A stretch of 64,000 nucleotides of DNA from contig JAITLK010000003.1 in the NCBI GenBank assembly GCA_031277945.1, positions 372,001-436,000 on the forward strand, given 5' to 3'. The position numbers and the translations under genes are program-made. This DNA is from Microbacterium sp. Lineage in GTDB: Bacteria > Actinomycetota > Actinomycetes > Actinomycetales > Microbacteriaceae. This document shows, piece after piece, positions 18,410-28,086 of the stretch. The stretch's first letter is position 1. The number at the start of each line of letters is the position of its first letter. A model generated the notes under the pieces. That model made no database searches. It was not told the origin of the DNA and worked only from the letters and a program-made list of their open reading frames with translations.

Positions 18410-19087
18410 TTACGATCGAGAGTCATCCCGCGGCGGCACGTACCGCCAGGGCAGCTCGGACGTATCCAGGCGGTGACGCTGCTCCTCGGGCGTGGCGGCT
18501 GTTGCGTCATCACCGTCCCAGCTGAACATCCGTGCGCCGTCGATCACGCTCGCCAGCGTGGCGTACCTGCGCACCCTCGCCCCGTCCAGCCGAGCAAGCG
18601 CGGATTCGGCGTCCACCGCGTCGCGCAGGTTCAGCAGCGTCACGAATGTCGGCGGGTAGAGCCGTGCGTCCCCCGCCGCGTGCAGGGCGAGCATGTCGGC
18701 GGGCCGGAACCACTCTGCACGCACCACCTCCGACGCCTGCACGCGGATCCGTCCGCCGGGATCGGGAGCCGCGAAGAACCACGTGTGGATGCGCTTGGGC
18801 TCGGTCACCGGGGGAATCCACTCCGAGACCGGCACCAGGACATCGGGCTCCACCTGCAGGCCGGTCTCCTCTGCGACCTCCCGGACCGCAGCACGACGCA
18901 GCGTCGTGTCGGCGTCGTCCGACATGTCCGCGTTCTCCACCCGCCCACCGGGGAACACCCACGCCGACGCGAAGGATCCCCGATCAGGGCGCTGCATCAT
19001 CAGCACCTCGACACCGCCGTCCGCCGGCGAGCGCAGCAGCAGTACCGTGGCAGCCCAGGGCAGGTCGTCATCCGCGATCGAGGTCAT
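18410..19087 (-). CDS. NUDIX hydrolase
   Basis: 225 residues from ATG 19087. The NUDIX box is split by a short insert: PGGRVENADMSDD, then RRAAVREVAEETGL, with the catalytic REXXEE core intact. The substrate, some nucleoside diphosphate-X or CoA derivative, is unknown; WFFAAP and RADGARMF-like C-terminal features resemble the CoA-pyrophosphatase/RNR branch only loosely. An in-frame ATG at 19159, adjacent to the upstream stop, is an alternative start, but its extra 24 residues are low-complexity Ala/Pro. Last gene of the nnrD-led minus-strand run. Confidence 0.85.
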   Translation of the reverse strand: MTSIADDDLPWAATVLLLRSPADGGVEVLMMQRPDRGSFASAWVFPGGRVENADMSDDADTTLRRAAVREVAEETGLQVEPDVLVPVSEWIPPVTEPKRIHTWFFAAPDPGGRIRVQASEVVRAEWFRPADMLALHAAGDARLYPPTFVTLLNLRDAVDAESALARLDGARVRRYATLASVIDGARMFSWDGDDATAATPEEQRHRLDTSELPWRYVPPRDDSRS

Positions 19088-19160
19088 GCTCGATTCTCTC
19101 GCAGCTGAGGTCCCTTCGCCGATGGCCGGTGGGACGGCGCCAGCCGCCGGTGCCGGCATC

Positions 19161-19472
19161 TCAGTCCGCGGTCTCCTCCAGCGCTCGCTCCAGGCGCTCC
19201 AGCTTGCCCGAGAGCTCGCCCGTGTAGCCGGGCCGGATGTCGGCCTTCAGCACCAGCGATACGCGGGATCCGAAGGGCAGCACCGCTTCGGTGGCGCGCT
19301 TGACGACATCCATGACCTCGTCCCACTCCCCCTCGATCTCGGTGAACATGCTGGAGGTGGAGTGCGCGAGACCGGACTCGCGTACCACGCGTACGGCTGC
19401 GGCGACCGCATCGTGCACCGAGCCGTCTTCGCGACCCGTCCCGCTCGGTGCCACGGAGAATGCGACGATCAT
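19161..19472 (-). CDS. MTH1187/YkoF-family thiamine-binding-fold protein
   Basis: 103 residues, one ferredoxin-like domain. It opens with MIVAFSVAPSGTG and carries SSMFTEIEGEWDEVMDVV, the characteristic core of the MTH1187/UPF0045 thiamine-binding family. Members bind thiamine-like ligands or are of unknown role. It begins four bases inside the GT87 gene end, so it is co-translated; no thiamine gene is nearby. Confidence 0.88.
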   Translation of the reverse strand: MIVAFSVAPSGTGREDGSVHDAVAAAVRVVRESGLAHSTSSMFTEIEGEWDEVMDVVKRATEAVLPFGSRVSLVLKADIRPGYTGELSGKLERLERALEETAD

Positions 19473-20803
19473 GGCTGTCTCTCTTCCTCGCCTGCGGCGA
19501 AAGCTCCCGCGCCTGCCGCGAAAGTCGGTTCATCGGTACCGGCTGCCGGGACCGTGGTTCCAGCCTGCACCATCGGGCGCACCACGGGGAGCCGGACGAG
19601 GCGCACGATGAGGGCGACCAGCATGCCCACCAGGATGGCGTTGCGTGCCGTGAGCAGCAGCACGGCGGAGAAGTGAGCGGTGAGGACCCGGTCGTACATG
19701 ATCGGATAGATGAACTGCGTGAGCAGCGCCGCGGCGATCGCCAGCAGCGCGTAGGGCAGCACATCGCGACGGTCCCAGAGGATCCACAGCACCACGGGAG
19801 CGATCAGCCAGATCTGGAACTGGGGCGAGCCCACCTTGTTGCAGACGATGAAGGCGAGCACGAGCGCGAGCGCCAGCGGTGGCAGCAGCCGCCGCTGTGA
19901 GACCCCGGCACGAGCCTTCACCGCTCCGATGATCGCAATGGCGGCGGCCACCAGCACCAGCAGCGGGGTGGTGAGAGCCGAGACGACATCGGCCCCGGCG
20001 CCGGTCACTTGGAAGGTGACGATGTCCTGGTTGTAGACCACCGCGGCGCCGGGCAGCCGCAGCATCGCTGCCCAGGCGTACGGGGTGCTCACCGGCGCCT
20101 CCACCTGCAGCCCGCGATCGGACTGGGTGGTGAGGAAGCCGAACAGGTGGCCGGCGCCGCCGCCGAGGACGACGATGAGCATCACGGCACAGCTGAAGAC
20201 GATCGCGGGCACGAGCACCCGCCACCGCGAGCGCAGCGCCACCACGGCAGCCACGAGCATCGCTCCCGGCCAGATCTTGATCCAGGCTCCGATGGCGAAC
20301 AGCACGCCCGCGATGCGGGGGTGGCGAGCGAGGATCAGGACGGCGATCACCGCGAGCGGCACCGTCACGGCATCGATGCGGTACAGGCCGATGGGGCCGA
20401 GCGCGAGGGCGAACAGCACCCAGAACGATGCGGCGAGAACACGGGCGCGGCTCGTCCCTCGACCGAGGAGCATGCCGAAGCCGATGGCGTTGAGGATCAC
20501 CACCATGACCGCCCAGGCCATCGTGTAGTCCGTGATGAGCACCAGAAGCCGCGGCAGCAGCATCGGCACCAGCGCCACCGGCGGGTAGACCCAGGGCTCG
20601 GTGACACCGACCACGCGCCCCTGCAGAGCCTCGGACGACCACGGTCCATACACGTTGTAGACATCGCCCATCGGCTGATTGGGCAGGACCCACCCCTCCC
20701 ACAGCACGAACAGCTGCACCACGGCGAACGCGATCCAGGGCACGGGCAGTCCCAGCACACGCAGGCGCTCCGGAGTGATCAAGGAACGGACGAAGCGCTT
20801 CAC
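19469..20803 (-). CDS. GT87 / DUF2029-family polytopic glycosyltransferase
   Basis: 444 residues with about ten hydrophobic helices. The first extracytoplasmic loop (VLPNQPMGDVYNVYGPWS) contains the Asp that is catalytic in polyprenyl-phosphate-mannose-dependent GT-C enzymes, and WVYPPVALVPMLLP follows, as in DUF2029/GT87 proteins. It probably transfers a sugar to a cell-wall glycan or lipid outside the membrane; the acceptor is not known. The start overlaps nnrD by four bases. Confidence 0.87.
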   Translation of the reverse strand: MKRFVRSLITPERLRVLGLPVPWIAFAVVQLFVLWEGWVLPNQPMGDVYNVYGPWSSEALQGRVVGVTEPWVYPPVALVPMLLPRLLVLITDYTMAWAVMVVILNAIGFGMLLGRGTSRARVLAASFWVLFALALGPIGLYRIDAVTVPLAVIAVLILARHPRIAGVLFAIGAWIKIWPGAMLVAAVVALRSRWRVLVPAIVFSCAVMLIVVLGGGAGHLFGFLTTQSDRGLQVEAPVSTPYAWAAMLRLPGAAVVYNQDIVTFQVTGAGADVVSALTTPLLVLVAAAIAIIGAVKARAGVSQRRLLPPLALALVLAFIVCNKVGSPQFQIWLIAPVVLWILWDRRDVLPYALLAIAAALLTQFIYPIMYDRVLTAHFSAVLLLTARNAILVGMLVALIVRLVRLPVVRPMVQAGTTVPAAGTDEPTFAAGAGAFAAGEEERQP

Positions 20804-21606
20804 GCCAATACCTCCGCAACGGCAGCAGGCAGCGCCTGCGCCACATCCAGGGCGACGATCGGATGGCCAGTGCCCGCGTCGGCGTGCGCCGCGATCGTCG
20901 CGGCTCGGCCATGAAGCCAGGCGGCTGTTGCCGCCGCGTCGCGCAGCGGCGCGTCCGGGTTCTGTGCGATCACCGCCCCGATCACCCCGGCGAGCACGTC
21001 ACCGGCCCCTGCGGTAGCCAGCCACGCCGTGGCGGCTCGGACATGGACGAGGTCGCCGGAGGGATCCGCCACGATCGTGTCGTGTCCCTTCAGGAGCACC
21101 ACCGCCTGCAGGCGGCCGGCCAGCGCACGGGAGTCGGCTTCGCGATCGCCGCTCACCTCCAGCGACAGCGAGGCGGCAAGTCGCGAGAACTCCCCCGCGT
21201 GCGGGGTGAGCACCAGCGGCGCGCGAGCGCCGGGCACGAGGTCGAGGGCGCCCGCATCGACCACCACCGGGGTGGAGTCCGACAGCAGCGCGCGGAGCTC
21301 GGAGGTGTCGGCCTCGGTTCGCGTGTCGCGATCCGTGCCCGACCCGATGACCCACGCCCCTGCACGGCCCGAGCCGATGACCGTCTCCGGGCGGCGCTGC
21401 AGGATCAGCCCGGCAGGCGCGGGTCCGCTGTAGCGAACCAGTCCGGCCCCCGCGCGCCAGGCCCCCTCGACGCCGAGAACGGCGGCACCGGGATAGGCGG
21501 GAGAGCCCGTGTGGACACCGACGACGCCACGGCGATACTTGTCGTCGTCGATGCTCGGCGGGCGGACGATGCGTGCGGCGTCGTCCGCCTGCCAGAGCTT
21601 CGTCAT
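20800..21606 (-). CDS. nnrD: ADP/ATP-dependent NAD(P)H-hydrate dehydratase
   Basis: 268 residues of the YjeF C-terminal kinase-like fold. Signatures: VGVHTGSPAYPGAAVLG near the N-terminus, LTPHAGEFSRL, LLKGHDTIVADP and AGAGDVLAGVIGA. It repairs hydrated NAD(P)H by ATP- or ADP-dependent dehydration. The NAD(P)HX epimerase domain (NnrE) fused to it in many bacteria is missing and is not seen in this window. TAGCGT lies six bases upstream, giving a promoter within the 20-base gap after the CNNM gene. Confidence 0.93.
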   Translation of the reverse strand: MTKLWQADDAARIVRPPSIDDDKYRRGVVGVHTGSPAYPGAAVLGVEGAWRAGAGLVRYSGPAPAGLILQRRPETVIGSGRAGAWVIGSGTDRDTRTEADTSELRALLSDSTPVVVDAGALDLVPGARAPLVLTPHAGEFSRLAASLSLEVSGDREADSRALAGRLQAVVLLKGHDTIVADPSGDLVHVRAATAWLATAGAGDVLAGVIGAVIAQNPDAPLRDAAATAAWLHGRAATIAAHADAGTGHPIVALDVAQALPAAVAEVLA

Positions 21607-21612
21607 GAGGAA

Positions 21613-21618
21613 ACGCTA
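21613..21618 (-). promoter_or_regulatory. Putative -10 hexamer (TAGCGT), leaderless start of nnrD
   Basis: TANNNT hexamer six bases upstream of the ATG at 21606. Confidence 0.5.
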
Positions 21619-21626
21619 CCGCGGGC

Positions 21627-22676
21627 TCAGCGCAGACGCCGTGTGGCGTCCTGCACCTCTCCCACGAGTTCCTCGATGATGTCCTCCAGGAACAGCGCGC
21701 CGATGGTGGCGCCGGCATTGTCGCGGACCCGCGCGACGTGCTGATGCGCGTCCCGCATGATCGCGAGCGCGTCCTCCAGATCGGTGGTGTCCTGCACCGG
21801 TGCGAGCGCGTGGATCCGCTTGGCGGGGATCGGGTGGGCGCTCGCCTCCGGCGCGTCGGAGGAGACCCGCAGCGCGTCCTTGATGTGCACGTAACCGGTC
21901 GGCTCGCCATCCTCGTCGACCACCACGTACCGCGAGAAGCCGTACTGCTTCACCGCGGCTTCGAGGTCCTCGGGGGTCGCCGTGCGCGGCAGCGTGACCA
22001 GCTTCTCTCGAGGCACCGCGATGTCGCGCACCTTCTTGTCGGTGAACTCCACCACCGCCAGCGCCGTGCCGGCGGCATCGTCGAGGACACCCTCGGCGCG
22101 GGAGGTCGCGACGATCGTCGCCACCTCTTCCAGCGTGAAGGTGGATCCGGCTTCGTTCTTCGGCTCCACGCGGAAGAGGCGGACCACCCCGTTGGCGAGC
22201 CAGTTCAACGTCCAGATGACCGGGTGGAACACCTTCGACACCCATACCAGCGGCGGGGCGAGGAGAAGAACGGCCCGGTCCGGCACCGAGAACGCCAGGT
22301 TCTTCGGGACCATCTCACCGAACACGACGTGCAGGTAGGACACCACCAGGAGCGCGATGATGAACGCGACCGTCTTGACCGCGTCCTCGCTCAGCCCCGT
22401 GAGTCCCAGCGGCCCCGCCAGCAGGTGGTGAAGCGCCGGCTCCGACACGTTCAGGATCAGCAGCGAGCAGATCGTGATGCCGAGCTGCGAGGTCGCAAGC
22501 ATCAGAGTCGCGTGCTCCATCGCGAACAGCGCGGTGCGCGCGGCACGCGAGCCGCGCTCAGCGAGCGGTTCGATCTGCGATCGGCGCGCCGAGACGACGG
22601 CGAACTCCGCGCCGACGAAGAAGGCGTTGCCGAGCAGCAGCACGACCAGCCATGCGAGGCCTGCCCAATCGCTCAT
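21627..22676 (-). CDS. Hemolysin-family (CNNM + CBS) membrane protein, short form
   Basis: 349 residues. The N-terminal CNNM domain has about four membrane segments with NAFFVGAEFAVVSARRS and HATLMLATSQLGITICSL, followed by paired CBS domains (about residues 210-335). CNNM/CorC proteins are implicated in Mg2+/Co2+ export. It stops right after the second CBS domain and lacks the C-terminal CorC_HlyC domain, unlike its upstream neighbour. Its start overlaps the neighbour by four bases, so the two are co-expressed. Confidence 0.92.
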   Translation of the reverse strand: MSDWAGLAWLVVLLLGNAFFVGAEFAVVSARRSQIEPLAERGSRAARTALFAMEHATLMLATSQLGITICSLLILNVSEPALHHLLAGPLGLTGLSEDAVKTVAFIIALLVVSYLHVVFGEMVPKNLAFSVPDRAVLLLAPPLVWVSKVFHPVIWTLNWLANGVVRLFRVEPKNEAGSTFTLEEVATIVATSRAEGVLDDAAGTALAVVEFTDKKVRDIAVPREKLVTLPRTATPEDLEAAVKQYGFSRYVVVDEDGEPTGYVHIKDALRVSSDAPEASAHPIPAKRIHALAPVQDTTDLEDALAIMRDAHQHVARVRDNAGATIGALFLEDIIEELVGEVQDATRRLR

Positions 22677-23998
22677 CGGCTCGCCTCCCCATCGATCGTG
22701 ACCGGGTGCGCGATGAACTCCACACGGTCCACACGTCGTCCGTCCATGCGCACCACGCGCAGCGTCCCCTCGTCGATCTCCACTTCATCGCCCACCGCCG
22801 GGATCCGCTCCAGACGGCTCATGAGGAAGCCGCCGACGGTGTCGTAGACCTCGCCCTCCGGGACATGCACCCCGGCACGGTCGCGGAGTTCATCGGGACG
22901 TAGCTCGGCCGGGAACACGATGCTCTGGCCCCGGCGGGTGATGCCCACGCGCCGGCGGTCGTGCTCGTCGAGCACGTCGCCCACGATTTCCTCCACCAGG
23001 TCCTCGAGCGTGACCACGCCCGCGGTTCCGCCGTACTCGTCGACGACCACGGCCATCTGGTACCCCCGCGAACGGAGCTCGCCGATCAGCGCATCCAGAT
23101 GGAGCGTCTCGGGGACGCGCAGCGCGTCCTCGGCGAGTGCGCCCACCGGAACGTGAATCCGCTTGCTGCGGGGCACGGAGACCGCGGCCTTGAGGTGGAC
23201 GATGCCGGTGACGTCGTCCAGATCGTCGTCGTACACCGGGAAGCGGCTGAGGCCGGTGCGCCGGGCCGCGTCGATGACGTCGTCCGCGGTGGCGTCGCCG
23301 GCGAGGGCCTCCACGCTCGGGCGCGGAGTCATCACATCGCCCGCGGTGAGGCGGGCGAAGGTGAGCGAGCGATCGAGGAGGGAGGCGGTGTCCGCCTCCA
23401 GCACGCCGGCCATCGCCGAACGGCGCACCAGGCTGGAGAGCTCCTCGGCGGATCGAGCGCCGCTCAGCTCTTCCTTGGGCTCGATGCCCATCGCCCGCAG
23501 GATCCCGTTCGCGGATCCGTTCAGCACGGCCACCGCCGGGCGGAACACCGTGGTGAACACGGTCTGGAACGGGATCACCAGCTGCGCCGTCTGACGCGGC
23601 AGCGCGAGCGCGAAGTTCTTGGGCACCAGCTCGCCGATGATCATCGACAGCACGGTCGCGATGGTCATGCCGATCACGGTGCCCACCGGAGCGGCGATCG
23701 ATGCGGGAAGCGACAGCAGTTCGAGCGCGGGCTCGAGCAGCTTCGCCAGAGCGGGCTCCAGCGTCACACCCGTCAGCAGCGTGGTCAGCGTGATACCGAG
23801 CTGTGCGCTGGAGAGGTGCGTCGAGGTGATCTTGAGGGCCGCGATCGTCATCGACAGACGTGACTCGCCTCGCTCGCGGCGGGCTTCGAGGTCCGCTCGA
23901 TCGAGGTTGACGAGCGCGAACTCGCTCGCGACGAACAGCCCGGTTCCGACGGTGAGGAGGATTCCGACGCCCAAGAGGACGTAATCCATCGGCTGCAT
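22673..23998 (-). CDS. Hemolysin-family (CNNM + CBS + CorC_HlyC) membrane protein, long form
   Basis: 441 residues. CNNM membrane domain ([34 protein letters not shown]) at residues about 1-190, two CBS domains to about 345 ([21 protein letters not shown]), then a CorC_HlyC domain with [21 protein letters not shown] likely divalent-cation transporter or its regulator. An in-frame ATG nine bases downstream (MDYVLLG) is an alternative start. First gene of the CNNM pair. Confidence 0.93.
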   Translation of the reverse strand: MQPMDYVLLGVGILLTVGTGLFVASEFALVNLDRADLEARRERGESRLSMTIAALKITSTHLSSAQLGITLTTLLTGVTLEPALAKLLEPALELLSLPASIAAPVGTVIGMTIATVLSMIIGELVPKNFALALPRQTAQLVIPFQTVFTTVFRPAVAVLNGSANGILRAMGIEPKEELSGARSAEELSSLVRRSAMAGVLEADTASLLDRSLTFARLTAGDVMTPRPSVEALAGDATADDVIDAARRTGLSRFPVYDDDLDDVTGIVHLKAAVSVPRSKRIHVPVGALAEDALRVPETLHLDALIGELRSRGYQMAVVVDEYGGTAGVVTLEDLVEEIVGDVLDEHDRRRVGITRRGQSIVFPAELRPDELRDRAGVHVPEGEVYDTVGGFLMSRLERIPAVGDEVEIDEGTLRVVRMDGRRVDRVEFIAHPVTIDGEASR

Positions 23999-24305
23999 CA
24001 GCGGATCTCACCACCGATGCGACTGCCGGATGCCGGTGCGCCCCGGCGGATGCGGTGATCCGCGGGCGGATCAGTGACGGGCGAAGGTCTGCAACTCGGA
24101 GGGTCGTCCATGGTGCGCATGAGTCTAACGGACGCTGCTGGGAACGCGCCCGGCTCGATCCCGCAACATCCGCGATTCCCGGCGTGTCGCGTCGGTGGGG
24201 AAACTCCCGGAGGCCTGTCGTTCTGGACTAGGCTTGTCTGTCGAAAGCACGCGGGAGATCTCCGCGTGCGTGACGAGATCACACGACGAAAGTGGGCGAT
24301 CAAGC

Positions 24306-27300
24306 GTGTCGAGCAACTCGAGCGTTGGCGGGGCTTCGAGCGAGGGAGAATTCGGGGCCAACGAGTGGCTCGTCGAAGAGCTCTACGAGCAGTACAAGAG
24401 CGATAAGAACTCCGTGGACAAGGAGTGGTGGCCGGTTCTCGAGTCCTACCACCAGAAGGCCACCGGTTCCGCTCCGGCCACCCCCGGCGCCCCGGCAGCG
24501 ACGCCGGAGTCCGCACCGATCCCCGCCGCAACCCCGGCGGCTCCCGCCGCTGAGGCGCCGGCGCAGAACACCGGTCAACCGGTGGCGCGCACCACTGCGA
24601 AGCCGGCAGCCCCGCAGCCGATCCCCGCTCAGGCACCCAAGGCCACCGCTCCCGCGGCGGACGACGGCGAGGCGCAGGAAGATGTCGTCACACCGCTCAA
24701 GGGCATCTTCAAGACCATCGCCGCCAACATGGACGTCTCGCTGACGATCCCCACGGCCACCAGCGTTCGCACCATCCCGGCGAAGCTGATGATCGACAAC
24801 CGCATCGTCATCAACAACCACATGGCGCGCACCCGCGGCGGCAAGATCAGCTTCACCCACCTCATCGGCTGGGCCATGATCCAGGCGCTGAAGGAGTTCC
24901 CGAGCCAGAACGTCTACTACGACGAGATCGACGGCAAGCCCTCCGTCATCGCACCGGCCCACATCGGCCTCGGCATCGCCATCGACCTCCCCCGCCCGGA
25001 CGGCACCCGCGCCCTGGTGGTTCCCTCCATCAAGCGCGCCGAGACACTGAGCTTCACCGAGTTCCTGGCCGCGTACGAGGACCTCGTCCAGCGTGCCCGC
25101 GTCAACAAGCTGACGGCCGCCGACTACGCCGGCACCACGATCTCGCTCACGAACCCGGGCGGCATCGGCACGGTGCACTCCGTCCCCCGCCTCAGCAAGG
25201 GCCAGGGATCGATCATCGGCGCCGGCGCACTGGAGTACCCGGCGGAGTTCGCCGGCGCCAGCGAGCGTGTGCTGAACGAGCTGGCCATCGGCAAGGTCAT
25301 CACCCTCACCAGCACCTACGACCACCGCGTCATCCAGGGCGCGGGCTCGGGCGAGTACCTCAAGAAGGTGCACGAGCTGCTCATCGGCCAGCGCGAGTTC
25401 TACGAGGGCATCTTCGCCGCGCTGCGCATCCCCTACGCACCCATCCACTGGGCCGGCGACATCAAGGTCGACATCGCCGAGCGCGTGGACAAGCAGGCCC
25501 GCGTGCAGGAGCTCATCAACTCGTACCGCGTGCGTGGTCACCTGATGGCGGACATCGACCCGCTGGAGTACGTCCAGCGCTCGCACCCCGACCTCGAGAT
25601 CGAGACCCACGGCCTCACCTTCTGGGATCTGGACCGCGAGTTCGTCGTGGGTGGCTTCGGCGGCCGGCGCACCATGAAGCTGCGCGAGGTCCTCGGGGTG
25701 CTGCGCGACTCGTACTGCCGCACCATCGGCGTCGAGTACATGCACATCCAGGATCCCGGCCAGCGTGCGTGGTTCCAGGAGAAGATCGAGGTCAAGTACC
25801 AGAAGCCCGGCCACGACGAGCAGCTGCGCATCCTCAGCAAGCTGAACGAGGCGGAGGCGTTCGAGACGTTCCTGCAGACCAAGTACGTCGGACAGAAGCG
25901 CTTCTCCCTTGAGGGCTCCGAATCCCTCGTTCCGCTGATGGACGAGATCCTGCAGGGCGCCGCACGCTCCGGCCTCGACGGCGCCGCCATCGGCATGGCC
26001 CACCGCGGCCGCCTCAACATGCTCACCAACATCGCGGGGAAGACCTATGGTCAGGTCTTCCGCGAGTTCGAGGGCTCCACGCTTCCGGGCAACAAGCTCG
26101 GCTCGGGTGACGTCAAGTACCACCTCGGCACCGAGGGCACCTTCGTCGCCGAGGACGGCAGCGAGCTGCCGATCCAGCTGGCCGCCAACCCGTCGCACCT
26201 GGAGACCGTGGACGGCGTGCTGGAGGGCATCGTCCGCGCGAAGCAGGACCGTCACCCGATCGGCTCGTTCACATGGCTGCCCATCCTGATCCACGGCGAC
26301 GCTGCCTTCGCCGGTCAGGGCGTGGTCGTCGAGACGCTGCAGATGTCGCAGCTGCGCGCGTTCCGCACCGGCGGCACCATCCACGTCGTCGTGAACAACC
26401 AGGTGGGCTTCACCACCGTCCCCGGCGACTCGCGCAGCTCGGTGTACGCGACCGATGTGGCCAAGACCACGCAGGCACCCATCTTCCACGTGAACGGCGA
26501 TGACCCCGAGGCCGTCGTGCACGTGGCCCAGCTCGCGTTCGAGTACCGCGAGAAGTTCCACCGTGATGTCGTCATCGACCTCGTCTCCTACCGCCGTCGT
26601 GGCCACAACGAGGGTGATGACCCCTCGATGACGCAGCCCCTGATGACCAACCTCATCGAGGCCAAGCGCTCGGTCCGCAAGCTCTACACCGAGGCGCTCG
26701 TCGGTCGCGGCGACATCACCGAGGCTGAGTACGAGCAGACCAAGGCGGACTTCCAGGATCGCCTCGAAGTCGCCTTCGCTGAGACGCATGCGGCACAGAC
26801 CGGCGCGATCCCGGTTGTCAACGAGCAGGGCGCCCCGGCCGTTGCCGGTGCTCCCGACAACACCGGCATCTCGTCCGAGACCATGCAGATCATCGGCGAC
26901 GCGTTCACCAACAAGCCGGCCGGCTTCACGGTGCACCCCAAGCTGGAGCAGTTGCTGAACAAGCGTGCCGACATGTCGCGCAACGGCGGCATCGACTGGG
27001 GCTTCGGCGAGCTGCTCGCGTTCGGCTCCCTGCTGCTGGAGGGCACCCCGGTGCGCCTCACCGGTCAGGACGCCCGTCGCGGCACCTTCGCTTCGCGCCA
27101 CGCTGTGCTGCACGACCGCGCCAACGGTCAGGAATGGCTGCCGCTGGGCAACCTCTCCGACGCGCAGGCACGTTTCTGGGTCTACGACTCGCTGCTGAGC
27201 GAGTACGCGGCGATGGCGTTCGAGTACGGCTACTCGGTGGCAGCGCCCGAGGCGCTGGTGCTGTGGGAGGCGCAGTTCGGCGACTTCGCCAACGGTGCGC

Positions 27301-28010
27301 AGTCGGTCATCGACGAGTACATCTCCTCGGCCGATCAGAAGTGGGGCCAGCAGTCCAGCGTCGTGCTGATGCTGCCGCACGGCTACGAGGGCCAGGGACC
27401 CGACCACTCGTCGGCACGCATCGAGCGCTACCTGCAGCTGTGCGCCCAGGACAACATGACCGTGGCCCGTCCCTCCACGCCGGCCCAGCACTTCCACCTG
27501 CTGCGTCGTCAGGCCTACGCCAAGCCCCGTCGTCCGCTCATCGAGTTCACCCCGAAGGGCATGCTGCGTCTGCGCAGTGCGTCCAGCCCCGTCGAGGCCT
27601 TCCTGTCCGGAACGTTCCGGACGGTCCTGGATGACGAGCGCGGCATCGATGCGTCGAAGGTCACTCGTGTCCTGCTGCACTCCGGCAAGATCCACTGGGA
27701 TCTGGTGTCGGAGCTGGAGAAGACGCCGAACGAGGCCATCGCCCTGGTGCGGGTCGAGCAGCTCTACCCGGCTCCGGTCGACGAACTGAACGAGATCCTC
27801 GCCCGCTACCCGGACGCCGAGCTGGTCTGGGTGCAGGACGAGCCGGAGAACCAGGGTGCCTGGCCGTTCATGGCTCTGGAGGTCGCCCCGCTGCTGAAGG
27901 GTCGCCCGCTCGGACACGTCACGCGTGCCTCGGCAGCGTCCCCCTCCACCGGTTCGTCGAAGATCCACGCCCTGGAGCAGGCCGACCTGCTCCGTCGTGC
28001 GCTGAACTGA
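24306..28010 (+). CDS. kgd: Multifunctional 2-oxoglutarate decarboxylase/dehydrogenase (Kgd/OdhA type)
   Basis: 1234 residues, the expected size for the actinobacterial fusion. Order: a short N-terminal E1 motif (FGANEWLVEELYEQYKSD), an Ala/Pro linker (about 50-130), an E2 succinyltransferase core ending in TYDHRVIQGAGSGEYL (about residue 338), then the ThDP-dependent E1 domain with GMAHRGRLNML (about 563), HVNGDDPEAV and VSYRRRGHNEGDDPS. It decarboxylates 2-oxoglutarate and supplies the E1/E2 activities of the TCA complex. GTG 24306 is chosen by family N-terminus; the open frame upstream is not family-like. A TAGGCT hexamer at 24229-24234 is a possible -10. Confidence 0.97.
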   Translation: MSSNSSVGGASSEGEFGANEWLVEELYEQYKSDKNSVDKEWWPVLESYHQKATGSAPATPGAPAATPESAPIPAATPAAPAAEAPAQNTGQPVARTTAKPAAPQPIPAQAPKATAPAADDGEAQEDVVTPLKGIFKTIAANMDVSLTIPTATSVRTIPAKLMIDNRIVINNHMARTRGGKISFTHLIGWAMIQALKEFPSQNVYYDEIDGKPSVIAPAHIGLGIAIDLPRPDGTRALVVPSIKRAETLSFTEFLAAYEDLVQRARVNKLTAADYAGTTISLTNPGGIGTVHSVPRLSKGQGSIIGAGALEYPAEFAGASERVLNELAIGKVITLTSTYDHRVIQGAGSGEYLKKVHELLIGQREFYEGIFAALRIPYAPIHWAGDIKVDIAERVDKQARVQELINSYRVRGHLMADIDPLEYVQRSHPDLEIETHGLTFWDLDREFVVGGFGGRRTMKLREVLGVLRDSYCRTIGVEYMHIQDPGQRAWFQEKIEVKYQKPGHDEQLRILSKLNEAEAFETFLQTKYVGQKRFSLEGSESLVPLMDEILQGAARSGLDGAAIGMAHRGRLNMLTNIAGKTYGQVFREFEGSTLPGNKLGSGDVKYHLGTEGTFVAEDGSELPIQLAANPSHLETVDGVLEGIVRAKQDRHPIGSFTWLPILIHGDAAFAGQGVVVETLQMSQLRAFRTGGTIHVVVNNQVGFTTVPGDSRSSVYATDVAKTTQAPIFHVNGDDPEAVVHVAQLAFEYREKFHRDVVIDLVSYRRRGHNEGDDPSMTQPLMTNLIEAKRSVRKLYTEALVGRGDITEAEYEQTKADFQDRLEVAFAETHAAQTGAIPVVNEQGAPAVAGAPDNTGISSETMQIIGDAFTNKPAGFTVHPKLEQLLNKRADMSRNGGIDWGFGELLAFGSLLLEGTPVRLTGQDARRGTFASRHAVLHDRANGQEWLPLGNLSDAQARFWVYDSLLSEYAAMAFEYGYSVAAPEALVLWEAQFGDFANGAQSVIDEYISSADQKWGQQSSVVLMLPHGYEGQGPDHSSARIERYLQLCAQDNMTVARPSTPAQHFHLLRRQAYAKPRRPLIEFTPKGMLRLRSASSPVEAFLSGTFRTVLDDERGIDASKVTRVLLHSGKIHWDLVSELEKTPNEAIALVRVEQLYPAPVDELNEILARYPDAELVWVQDEPENQGAWPFMALEVAPLLKGRPLGHVTRASAASPSTGSSKIHALEQADLLRRALN

Positions 28011-28027
28011 CGCCGCACCGTCTCACC

Positions 28028-28065
28028 GACGAAGGCCCTGCACTCACGTGTGCAGGGCCTTCGTC
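28028..28065. terminator. Bidirectional hairpin between kgd and the esterase gene
   Basis: A perfect 16-bp stem (GACGAAGGCCCTGCAC and its complement) with a six-base loop between convergent stops at 28010 and 28087; serves both genes. Confidence 0.85.
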
Positions 28066-28086
28066 GTTGCCGGCACGGCGGTGTGA

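Noticed and set aside
24300..27968. A 1222-codon open frame on the minus strand across kgd
   Set aside because: It is the antisense of a certain gene in very high G+C DNA, where long shadow frames are common; its translation is low-complexity and matches no family.
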